The notes beneath the pieces are model-generated. The model worked only from the letters and a program-made list of their open reading frames with translations. It did no database searches and was not told the origin of the DNA. A program made the translations under genes and the position numbers. This document shows, in pieces, positions 1-7,153 of a DNA stretch of 64,000 nucleotides (position 1 is its first letter; each line of letters opens with the position of its first letter). The stretch comes from Baekduia alba (GTDB lineage Bacteria > Actinomycetota > Thermoleophilia > Solirubrobacterales > Solirubrobacteraceae). Location of the stretch: contig NZ_CP114013.1 of the NCBI RefSeq assembly GCF_028416635.1, forward strand, positions 806,001-870,000. Direction: 5' to 3'.

Positions 1-828
1 GACCGTATGTGTGTAGTCGCCACGCGCCCCCATGAACGCGGTGCCACCGAGGATCACCGCCGTCAGACCTTCGAACAGGTATGGGTCGCCGAGCGTCTGG
101 GTGGCGCCGGAGAACCCCGCGAGCAGGATTCCCACGAGCGCGGACATCGTCGCGCTGGCGGCGAAGACCGCCGCCCAGACGCCCCCTGTCGGAACGAGCG
201 CCAGCGACGCAGCTCGCGAGCTGGCACCGGTCGCATAGGTCCAACGCCCGGCCCTGGTGCGGTGCAGCAGCACCGCCATCGCGCCCGCAAAGAGGACCCA
301 AATGGCGACGATCGGACTGACCGATAGTCCGAGCGTGGTCGCGTTCGGGCCGACGATGTCCGAGAGAAAAGCCGGCGGTGCGCCGGTCACGGTCCCGTGC
401 GTCCAGGCGACGACTCCACCCGCCGCGATCGACCCCATGGCGAGGGTCACGATCAGCGAAGCGATGCGGTAGCGGTAGCAAATCCATCCGGCTGCCCCGC
501 CAAGCGTGGCCGCGATCGCGACGATCAGCGCGAGCGCGAACGGGAAGGCCCAGTGGTACGTGCCACAGAGCTCGCTGACCATGATCGCTCCAAGCGCGAT
601 GAAGCCCGCCACCGAGAAGTCGAGGCCGCCGACGATGATCACGAGCGTCTGTCCGGCGGCCGCGAGACCGAGCAGTGCCGCGAGCACCAGCATCGGGCGG
701 ATGCTCTGGGTCCCGGCGAACCCGTCGAGCGTCGCCGAGCCGTAGACGAAGAGCAGCACGAGCGCCAGCAGCTGCAGCACCGGCCATCGCCGCTGCATGC
801 GCGCGATCGACGTCACGAGTGCGGTCAC
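1..828 (-). CDS. Sugar ABC transporter permease (RbsC/LsrD type), 3' end beyond window
   Basis: Second membrane permease of a simple-sugar ABC importer, cut off by the window edge after 276 codons. The last visible residues, GLTAVILGGTAFMGARGDYT, match the conserved cytoplasmic loop of RbsC-type permeases that contacts the ATPase. The GTG start at 828 overlaps the TGA of the upstream permease (825-827) as GTGA, which implies translational coupling; GTG at 816 and ATG at 798 are in-frame alternatives. It is the distal visible gene of the minus-strand operon reading leftward from about 5193. A pair of different permeases, rather than a homodimer, resembles the AI-2 (LsrC/LsrD) and YtfT/YjfF arrangement. 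Substrate cannot be read from the sequence. Confidence 0.85.
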   Translation of the reverse strand, partial: MTALVTSIARMQRRWPVLQLLALVLLFVYGSATLDGFAGTQSIRPMLVLAALLGLAAAGQTLVIIVGGLDFSVAGFIALGAIMVSELCGTYHWAFPFALALIVAIAATLGGAAGWICYRYRIASLIVTLAMGSIAAGGVVAWTHGTVTGAPPAFLSDIVGPNATTLGLSVSPIVAIWVLFAGAMAVLLHRTRAGRWTYATGASSRAASLALVPTGGVWAAVFAASATMSALVGILLAGFSGATQTLGDPYLFEGLTAVILGGTAFMGARGDYTHTV

Positions 829-1802
829 GCCGTCGCCGCCGTTTGCCTTGTCGCGATTCGAGGTGCCGCTGCTCTCGAGCCGACGACAACCCCGAGCAGA
901 AGCATGCCGCCGTAGACGACCGGGAGCCATTCCGGTGCCACGCTCAGCGCTCCCAGGAACGTCTGGATCAGGTACAGCACGATGGCGCCGAGAGCGGATC
1001 CGACCATGCCGCCGCGGCCGCCGTAGAGCGGGGTCCCGCCGAGCGCGACCGCCGTGATGCCAACGAGGGCGTAGCTCGCACTTGCTCCGGCTTCACTTGC
1101 TTGGACGAGTGCCGTGAGCGCGATCCCGGCGAAGGCGGCGAAGACGCCGCCGATCGCGTACGCGATGACCCGCGTCGCCGCCACGTTCACACCGGCCGAA
1201 AATGCGGTCGCGTCGTTGCCACCCACGGCGTACAGCGCGCGGTGGTAGGCCGTGCGCCCCAGCAGCAGCCAAATCACGACGGCAGCGCCGATCACGAGCA
1301 CGGCGCCAGGCACTGGCCCGACCTGATCGGCCAGCGACGTCGTCCAGTTGCTCCCGGCCGCCTTCGGAGTCGCGCCGACCTTGAGGTTGATGCCGTTGAT
1401 GACGAAGAACATGCAGAGGGTCGCGATCACCGGCTCGTAGCGCAGCACCGCAACGAGGAGACCGTTGATCGTCCCGACCGCGAGCCCGAACGCAGCAAGA
1501 ATCGCGACGTTCGCCCAGGCGGAGTCGATGCCGTGCGGCAGGAGGGTGTGGACGAGCAGGACGTTGCACAGCACCGCGAGTGGACCGACCGAGATGTCGA
1601 TTCCGCCGCCGCCGGACAAGATCGCCGGCGTCGAGGCGAGCGCCACCAGCATCACCGGCGCGAGGGTCGCCAACTGCTGAGGCCAGTTGTCCGGGTTCGC
1701 GAAGTGCGGCTGGGCGATCACGTTTGCGATGAAGAGCGCGATCGTGAGGAGCAGCGCAAACAGGTAGGACCTTCCCCGGAGGAACCCGAGCGCCTCAGTC
1801 AT
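825..1802 (-). CDS. Sugar ABC transporter permease (RbsC/LsrC type)
   Basis: Polytopic inner-membrane permease of 325 residues, the usual length for the BPD_transp_2 family. Hydrophobic segments run through the whole protein. The family loop GGTPLYGGRGGMVGSALGA lies near residue 257 and is where the ATP-binding subunit docks. The ATG at 1802 overlaps the 3' end of the ATPase gene by 8 nt, and its own stop overlaps the next permease start by 2 nt, so the three genes form a coupled unit. It should form a heterodimeric channel with the downstream permease. Confidence 0.88.
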   Translation of the reverse strand: MTEALGFLRGRSYLFALLLTIALFIANVIAQPHFANPDNWPQQLATLAPVMLVALASTPAILSGGGGIDISVGPLAVLCNVLLVHTLLPHGIDSAWANVAILAAFGLAVGTINGLLVAVLRYEPVIATLCMFFVINGINLKVGATPKAAGSNWTTSLADQVGPVPGAVLVIGAAVVIWLLLGRTAYHRALYAVGGNDATAFSAGVNVAATRVIAYAIGGVFAAFAGIALTALVQASEAGASASYALVGITAVALGGTPLYGGRGGMVGSALGAIVLYLIQTFLGALSVAPEWLPVVYGGMLLLGVVVGSRAAAPRIATRQTAATA

Positions 1803-3381
1803 GGCGGGCCTCGGAGCGGTTGTGCGCGAAGAACGCCGAGACGAGCGCCTCGCGCGTCAACGCGTCGCGCCCGATTTCGCAGGACAGCTCGTCCTCACGA
1901 AATACGAGGACGCGGTCCATGAGCTCGACGTGCTCGTCGACCTCCGTCGACACCATCACGATGGCGACGCCTTCGCCGGCCAGCGAGATCAGCAAGTCGT
2001 AGAGATCCCGCTTTGCGGCGATGTCGATGCCGCGGGTGGGGTCGTTGAGCAGCAGAACACGAGGATCGGAGGCCAACCAGCGGGCGATCACGACCTTCTG
2101 CTGGTTTCCGCCAGAGAGCGACGTGATCGGATCCTCCGCGTCGCCGAGCTTGATGTTCAAGCGGGCGATCCACGGTGCAAGCCGGGCGCGACTCAGAGAT
2201 GGCCAGACCAGCCCATGTCGAACATCGCGCCGAAGCGTTGGCAGCGCGAAGTTCTCGCGCACGGATTTCGACTCGAGGAGCGCTTCGGCGCGCCGTTCGC
2301 GAGGGACGAGGGCGACGCCCTCGCGCGCGGCCTCGCGGGACGAGGTCAGAGCGATGGTGCCATCGTCGCCCTCGCGCATCACCGCGCCGGCCACGGCCCC
2401 CGTGCCCCACAGCGCGGAGAGGAACGCCTCCTGTCCATGGCCTTCGAGTCCTGCGAGCCCAACCAACTCGCCCGCGCGGATCTCGACGTTGATCGGCGCA
2501 GCGCCGGGGCGGAGCACCAACCCGTTGGTGCGCAGCACGGTCGCGCCGTGCGGCCGTCTCGTCTCCTGGCGGGCCGACTTCTGCGTCAGATGATCAGCGC
2601 CCGTCATCAGACGGACGAGCTCGCCAGCCGACGCCTGATCACGGTCGAGCGTCGCAACGGTCTCTCCGGACCGCATCACCGTGCAGCGATCCGCGATCTC
2701 GGAGATCTCATCCATGCGGTGCGAGATGAAGATCACGGCGGCGCCCTGTGCAGCGAGCTGGCGGAGCAACCCGAAGAGCCGCTCGCGTGTGGCGATGTCG
2801 AGCGCGGATGTCGCCTCGTCGAGGATCAGCACGGCCGGGTCCCGGACGAGCGCGCGCGCGATGCAGCACGCTTGGCGCTCGCTCAAGGAGAGCGCTTCCA
2901 CCGGCAGGTTCAGCCGTGGCGGCACCTCCATGAGCTCGGCCAGAAGTTCGGTGGCGCGGCGCCGCTTGTCGCGCTCGGAGATCGTGCGGCGCAACAGCCC
3001 GTCCGTCCCAAGCCACACGTTCTCGAGCACGGAGCGTGGCTCGACGACCAACACCTCTTGGAAGACCGCGGCGATCCCGCTTTCCAACGCCGCGTTGGGA
3101 GTACGCGCCCAACCCACGTGAGCTCCATCGAGTTCCATGGATCCCGCGTCTGGACGATGAACGCCCGTGAGGATCTTGACGAGCGTGCTCTTGCCGGACC
3201 CGTTTTCGCCGACGATCGCGTGGACCTCGCCAGCGCGCAGCTCGAACGACGCCGAGCGCAGCGCCTGCGTCGCTCCGAATGACTTGGCGACGCCGGTTGC
3301 TCGCAGCAGGACCGGCTGCAGGACGGGCAGCGTGCGGCCGCCGCGGCTGGCTTCGCTCATCTGGGGTTCCATGAGTTCCAT
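1795..3381 (-). CDS. Sugar ABC transporter ATP-binding protein, double-domain (RbsA/MglA type)
   Basis: Energises uptake of a simple sugar. The 528-residue protein carries two fused nucleotide-binding domains, as in RbsA, MglA and LsrA. Domain 1 has Walker A GENGSGKST (58-66), a divergent signature LSLSERQ (164-170) and Walker B LILDEATSALD (185-195). Domain 2 has the typical degenerate Walker A (GLEGHGQEAF, no lysine), a normal LSGGNQQ signature and Walker B LLLNDPTRGID. One competent and one degenerate site is usual in this family. In-frame ATGs at 3381, 3372 and 3360 are possible starts. A strong hairpin at 3403-3432 lies just upstream and may lower its expression relative to the binding protein. 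Confidence 0.92.
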   Translation of the reverse strand: MELMEPQMSEASRGGRTLPVLQPVLLRATGVAKSFGATQALRSASFELRAGEVHAIVGENGSGKSTLVKILTGVHRPDAGSMELDGAHVGWARTPNAALESGIAAVFQEVLVVEPRSVLENVWLGTDGLLRRTISERDKRRRATELLAELMEVPPRLNLPVEALSLSERQACCIARALVRDPAVLILDEATSALDIATRERLFGLLRQLAAQGAAVIFISHRMDEISEIADRCTVMRSGETVATLDRDQASAGELVRLMTGADHLTQKSARQETRRPHGATVLRTNGLVLRPGAAPINVEIRAGELVGLAGLEGHGQEAFLSALWGTGAVAGAVMREGDDGTIALTSSREAAREGVALVPRERRAEALLESKSVRENFALPTLRRDVRHGLVWPSLSRARLAPWIARLNIKLGDAEDPITSLSGGNQQKVVIARWLASDPRVLLLNDPTRGIDIAAKRDLYDLLISLAGEGVAIVMVSTEVDEHVELMDRVLVFREDELSCEIGRDALTREALVSAFFAHNRSEARHD

Positions 3382-3402
3382 CCCATTGCCAAAGGAGTCC
3401 GG

Positions 3403-3432
3403 GACGGCCCCGCGGGGGAACGCGGGGCCGTC
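3403..3432 (-). terminator. Intra-operon hairpin (attenuator or partial terminator)
   Basis: Perfect 12-bp arms GACGGCCCCGCG (3403-3414) and CGCGGGGCCGTC (3421-3432) with a 6-nt loop, and no clear T run. It sits between the small secreted protein gene and the ATPase gene. In ABC import operons a hairpin here commonly gives more binding protein than membrane components; that role is inferred from position. Confidence 0.6.
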
Positions 3433-3438
3433 GCGCGT

Positions 3439-3855
3439 CTAATAGGTCAGGGTGCCCACGTGGCGGAAGTCGCCGGTCACGATGCTCCCGGTCGTCTTGC
3501 CCTTCCCGCGGATGCGCTTGTACTTCCCGGTTCCCTTGATCCACTGGTAGGTCGCCGTGAACGTCGTGCCGGACACCTTCCCGGCGTACCTCAGCGTCGC
3601 CGTGCACTTGCAGGACTTGATGTGGAAGGTCATCGTGACCACCGGAACGACCAGCGTGCCGGTGAGCTTGCCCTTCCCCCACGGCATGCCGCTGTAGGTC
3701 CCCGTGAACTTCGTCGACCCCTTTGCGGTGGGGTTGACGTGCCCCTTGATGTCGACCTTCTGCGTGCGCGTCGCCGCGTTCGCGGGCACGGTGCTGAGCC
3801 CCGCGACCAGCGCAAGCGCGACGACAGCCTTGATCCCTCGATTCGCATTCACCAT
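3439..3855 (-). CDS. Small secreted barrel-like protein of unknown function
   Basis: 138 residues. A signal peptide (basic start, hydrophobic AVVALALVAGLS, probable cleavage after ANA) is followed by a Gly/Thr/Lys-rich body alternating short hydrophobic strands with GKGKLTGT-like turns, which suggests a beta-barrel or beta-sandwich. The start is fixed by the strong ribosome binding site GGGAGGAGAA (3861-3870), 5 nt before ATG 3855; an upstream in-frame ATG at 3894 lacks one. Two close cysteines (SCKC) sit mid-protein. It lies between the binding-protein and ATPase genes, so it is probably co-expressed with the importer. No family recognised. Confidence 0.7.
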   Translation of the reverse strand: MVNANRGIKAVVALALVAGLSTVPANAATRTQKVDIKGHVNPTAKGSTKFTGTYSGMPWGKGKLTGTLVVPVVTMTFHIKSCKCTATLRYAGKVSGTTFTATYQWIKGTGKYKRIRGKGKTTGSIVTGDFRHVGTLTY

Positions 3856-3921
3856 CGAACTTCTCCTCCCGGACATGGTCCTGTTGGTTGACAAGCGGTT
3901 GGTGTTGTCGGCGCGAGGCGC

Positions 3922-5193
3922 CTAGTTCTTGGGGGCTTCCCCGTGCTCGAACAGACCGTCCAAGTACGTCTCAGGGAGATATGCGCTCCTCGGACCGGGT
4001 GCGTTGCCCGCGGTGCTGAGGGTCCAGCCCTCCTCCGCCCAATCCTCGAGATTCTTGTTCGTGATGAGCGTGACCGGCGGGACGAAGGAGTTCACCTTGG
4101 GTCCTTGGCCCTGCAGCGTGCGCAACGCGATGCTCACCGCGGCCGCGGCGTTGCTCTGGGCGGACTCGCCGACGCCGGCGGTCTGGTAGCGCTCACGGTG
4201 CTCCTGCCAGTAGGAGACCATGGCCTTCTCGGCGCCGATCGCGCCGATGATCGGAACCGGCCGGCCGGTCGACGTGAACGCGTTGAGTACGCCCGTGCTC
4301 ATGCCGCCGGTCTGCTGCACCGCCGCGATCGGGGCCGGATGCGTCGCGAGGAACTTGAACGTCTCGGACTTGGCCGTTGCGTTGACGAACGCGCCGTCGA
4401 TGTCACCGACCAGCTTGATGCCGGGACAGTTCTTGAGGACCACCTTCGTCGCGGCGAACGTCGCTTGGTCGGCGGAGACGGTCCGATAGCCGTGCACATA
4501 GAGCAACTGACCCTTGCCACCGAGGAGCCGCGCGATGACCGACGTCGTCTGCGCACCCATCTGGAAGGCGTTCTCGGTGACGTTCAGCGACTCCGGAATG
4601 TCGATGTGGCCGATCAGCGACACGGTCGGGATGCCCGCGGCGGCGGCCTTGCGCACCGGCCCGTAGAAGGCCTCGGCCTGTAGCGGCGCCGTGATGATGA
4701 GGTCGGGCTTACGCGCGACCGCGGCGTTGTACTGCTGCAACTGCAGCGGGACGTTGAGGTCCTGCCCCGTCGTTGATACGACGACATCGCCGACGAGCGG
4801 ACTACGCGCCAGCTGCAACTTCAGGTCGTCGAGCAACTCGACTGCGAACTGGTTGACCGTTCCGGCGAAGACGATGGCGATCGTGTAGGGCGGCTGCTTC
4901 GCCTTGAAGCCGTGCCACGCGCTCTCGCGAACTTCGCCAAAGCCCCGGTACGCGTCTTGGTAGGCCTCAGGGAACGCTGCGACGACGCCGTCCGGATCGG
5001 AGACGGGGGGAGCGGCATAGCTTCCGCAGCCGCTGCTGGGTGCCTGCGCTGCGACGGCGGCCGCGACGTCTGATCCCGGCTGGCTGGATGGCTTGGACGA
5101 GTCGCCGCATGCGCTGAGGCCCCCCACAAGTGCCGCGACCGTGAGCAGCCAGCGAAGCGTTCGCGTCGTCCTCCCACTAGAACAGCGTTTCAT
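3922..5193 (-). CDS. Sugar ABC transporter substrate-binding lipoprotein
   Basis: 423 residues, exported and lipid-anchored: the N-terminus ends in the lipobox LSAC with the modified Cys at residue 29. The mature part has the two-lobed Peripla_BP_4 fold of simple-sugar or AI-2 binding proteins, opening with IAIVFAGTVNQFAVELLDDL and continuing with PDLIITAPLQ and GIPTVSLIGH. It delivers ligand to the permease pair. I chose ATG 5193 because a -35/-10 pair lies immediately upstream (5200-5229), which would make the transcript leaderless; the longer frame from TTG 5229 would overlap that promoter. First gene of the importer operon. Confidence 0.88.
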   Translation of the reverse strand: MKRCSSGRTTRTLRWLLTVAALVGGLSACGDSSKPSSQPGSDVAAAVAAQAPSSGCGSYAAPPVSDPDGVVAAFPEAYQDAYRGFGEVRESAWHGFKAKQPPYTIAIVFAGTVNQFAVELLDDLKLQLARSPLVGDVVVSTTGQDLNVPLQLQQYNAAVARKPDLIITAPLQAEAFYGPVRKAAAAGIPTVSLIGHIDIPESLNVTENAFQMGAQTTSVIARLLGGKGQLLYVHGYRTVSADQATFAATKVVLKNCPGIKLVGDIDGAFVNATAKSETFKFLATHPAPIAAVQQTGGMSTGVLNAFTSTGRPVPIIGAIGAEKAMVSYWQEHRERYQTAGVGESAQSNAAAAVSIALRTLQGQGPKVNSFVPPVTLITNKNLEDWAEEGWTLSTAGNAPGPRSAYLPETYLDGLFEHGEAPKN

Positions 5194-5199
5194 TGAGCG

Positions 5200-5229
5200 A
5201 ACGTAACACCACGCCGCGACCGTTGTCAA
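5200..5229 (-). promoter_or_regulatory. Probable leaderless promoter of the sugar importer operon
   Basis: On the minus strand TTGACA (5229-5224) is followed after 18 nt by TACGTT (5205-5200), matching the actinobacterial -10 pattern TANNNT. The ATG starts only 6 nt further on, so transcription would begin at or next to the start codon. No Shine-Dalgarno sequence is visible, consistent with a leaderless mRNA. Confidence 0.5.
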
Positions 5230-5283
5230 CTCGCGGCTTGACGGTGTGGTTTGCTCGGGCTACGTTCCTTAGGTTCCGAGTTG

Positions 5284-5855
5284 ATGACGTCCCACGGCGA
5301 ACCGCACCTGAAGGTCGAGCGACCGGCGCCATGCGTGCTGCGGTTGACGCTCAACCGACCGCGAGTCTTGAGCGCGATCAGCGAAGCGCTGCGCGACTCA
5401 GTGATCACCACGCTGCGCGAGGTCAACGACGATCGGAGCTGATGAGCGATCTCCGCATCGCCAGTGACCGCGCGTCGTTCCGGGTCGGGCAGGTCGCGCG
5501 CGGGCTCGTCCCGGACGTCGGGCTGACCTGGGTGTTGCCGCGTGTCGTTGGGACCGCCAGGGATGCTGCTCAACGAGGCGCTGACAGCCGACGTCGCCGA
5601 GCGCACCGGGCTCGTCAATCGCGTCGTCCCCCACGCGCAGGTCGGCGACGCCGCGCGCGCGATGGCGACAAAGCTCGCGGGGTCGTCGCGCACGTCGCTT
5701 GAGTGGATCAAGCGCACGACCTACATGAACCTCGACTTCGGGATGGAGGCCGCCTTCGCTTCGAGGCGATGGCGCAGGCGCTGCTCAGCGCGACCGATGA
5801 CTTCGAGGAAGGGCTGCGCGCGTTCAAGGACAAGCGTGCCGGCTCGTTCAGCTAG
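5284..5855 (+). pseudogene. Decayed enoyl-CoA hydratase (crotonase) gene
   Basis: Fragments of one crotonase lie in order but in different frames. 5284-5442 encodes the N-terminus (LTLNRPRVLSAISEALRD) and stops. A second frame at 5441-5575 carries DLRIASDRASFRVGQVARGL and GLTWVLPRVVG, the region after the active site. A third at about 5569-5750 gives LTADVAERTGLVNRVVPHAQ. A further one-base shift near 5753 recovers the C-terminus DDFEEGLRAFKDKRAGSFS to the stop at 5855. About 55 residues of the oxyanion-hole region between the first two pieces are missing. It cannot make an active enzyme. Its start lies close to the divergent sugar-importer promoter. Confidence 0.82.
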
Positions 5856-5867
5856 GGGTGCAGCGCG

Positions 5868-6330
5868 GTGAACGGCATCGACGACTTCGACGTCCTGCAG
5901 ATCCTGCGCATCAAGGGCGCACCGACGGCAGCGCCGTCGCTGCCGCGCTCGGAACCGCGACAGAGATCGTCGCGCAGCGCTTGGTGCTGCTCGAGGCGGA
6001 CAACCGGGTGTGGCGGGTCGCCACCCCACCCGGGGTCTGGGCGCTCACCCCCGAGGGAGTCGCTGCGCATGCCGAGCCGTCCGAACGTCGTCGTGCCTCG
6101 ACGCTGACCGATGTTCGCGCTGGCTATGAGGTGTTCTTGGCGCTCAACCAGGACGTCAAGCAGCTGACCAGCGAGTGGCAGGCTGCGGGCGCACGGCATC
6201 TCGATCTGATCGAGGAGCTCGCGGAGATCCACGAGCAGGCCGCCGAGGGCTTTGCGATCGCGGCGCGCGACGTTCCGCGCTTTGCGATCTACGCGCAGCG
6301 GCTCGACGCGGCGCGCGCGCATGCGCGCGC
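5868..6330 (+). pseudogene. Decayed winged-helix regulator of the type found beside PPDK
   Basis: Begins GTG 5868 with IDDFDVLQILRIKG, then shifts frame near 5915 to RTDGSAVAAALGTATEIVAQ, LTPEGVAAHA and FLALNQDVKQLTSEWQ. The order (helix-turn-helix, wing, long helical part with LTSEWQ) resembles actinobacterial regulators encoded next to pyruvate phosphate dikinase; that comparison is from memory and not searched. The reading then runs in frame straight into a PPDK-like fragment at about 6331, so a deletion has removed the C-terminus. 13 nt separate it from the crotonase remnant. Confidence 0.6.
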
Positions 6331-6720
6331 GGGAGTGCGCAGTGCCGGGATCAGCGTCCTGCCGGCGTTCATCGTGTCGACCGAGCTGTGCCGCCGCTAC
6401 TCCCGCGACCGAGCCCTCCCTCGCGAGGCGTGGGAGGAGATCGTGGACGGAGTCGGGGCGCTCGGCGAGGTCGTCGGACGGAGCTTCGGCGGCGCCGATG
6501 CGCCGCCGCCGCGAGGTCGAGCAGCTTGTGCAGCGCGCTCGCGCCGACGTGCCCATCGGTCACACCACCCGCGACGAGGACCTCCTGTGGATCTCTGGAC
6601 CCTGCGCGCGTCAGCGTGGAAGACACCTACATGGAAGCCGACCGCGCCGAGCTCACCGAGGCCTTCGAACAGGTCCTGAGCCTGCTGCTACCGACCGCTG
6701 GCAGGAACGCGGCGGGTTGA
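6331..6720 (+). pseudogene. Fragment of pyruvate phosphate dikinase N-terminus plus unidentified tail
   Basis: ISVLPAFIVSTELCRRYS...LPREAWEEIVDGV...GRSFGGAD matches the start of the PPDK nucleotide-binding domain (pattern PPGF.ISTE.C..Y...LP...W.E), in the same frame as the regulator remnant before it. After about 6500 the frame changes twice (EVEQLVQRARADVPIGHTTR, then VSVEDTYMEADRAELTEAFE) and stops at 6720; I do not recognise that tail. None of it could encode a working dikinase. Confidence 0.55.
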
Positions 6721-6878
6721 CCAAGGCCCTGGACTACCGCCAGTGGCTGCATATCGACCAGTACGAGATCGGCGTACTGGCCCGTCGTCAGGGCCGCAAG
6801 CGCCTCAAGATCACCCGCGCCGCCAAGGGCATCGGCTCCGGTGGCAAGAAGGCTGCCTGGATGCGTGCCGGGGCGTAG
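6717..6878 (+). CDS. Unrecognised short basic open frame, possibly a remnant
   Basis: From TTG 6717 a 53-residue frame reads TKALDYRQWLHIDQYEIGVL followed by a Lys/Arg/Gly-rich tail ending WMRAGA. No ribosome binding site is evident, and it overlaps the end of the decayed block by 4 nt. It may be another gene relic rather than a gene. I do not recognise a family. Confidence 0.2.
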   Translation: MTKALDYRQWLHIDQYEIGVLARRQGRKRLKITRAAKGIGSGGKKAAWMRAGA

Positions 6879-7153
6879 TCCTGGGCGCCTCCTATTTGCT
6901 GGGCGTGGCGAATCCCCCGGTCAGGCACGGGCGCTGATGCTGTCGAACGACTAGCGGTTGCGCCCCGACGCGGGGGCAACAACGGGGCAACACGCACCAC
7001 GAAATCCAGCGAAGATCGCTCGACTCGACCAGCGGGCGAATTGCGCTCTGGAAACCCCGCACTCCGGGGGTTTCTGCGTTCGCGGACCTGCACGTCGGTA
7101 CAGGTCGCGCCGGATTGCGTCACATCGCGTCTCGCCGGGACTCCTAGCGAGAC
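6879..7153. other. Gene-free stretch before the SIR2 gene
   Basis: No gene seen. It holds a tandem pair GGGGCAACA at 6973-6981 and 6984-6992 and a perfect 8-bp hairpin GAAACCCC/GGGGTTTC (7051-7058 and 7067-7074, loop 8 nt). The hairpin could stop transcription from the graveyard side. It marks the left edge of the SIR2 gene; no integrase or direct-repeat att pair is visible. Confidence 0.5.

Noticed and set aside
6960-7153. Integration (att) site for a mobile island carrying the SIR2 gene
   Set aside because: No tRNA, integrase or matching repeat on the right side of the SIR2 gene could be found.
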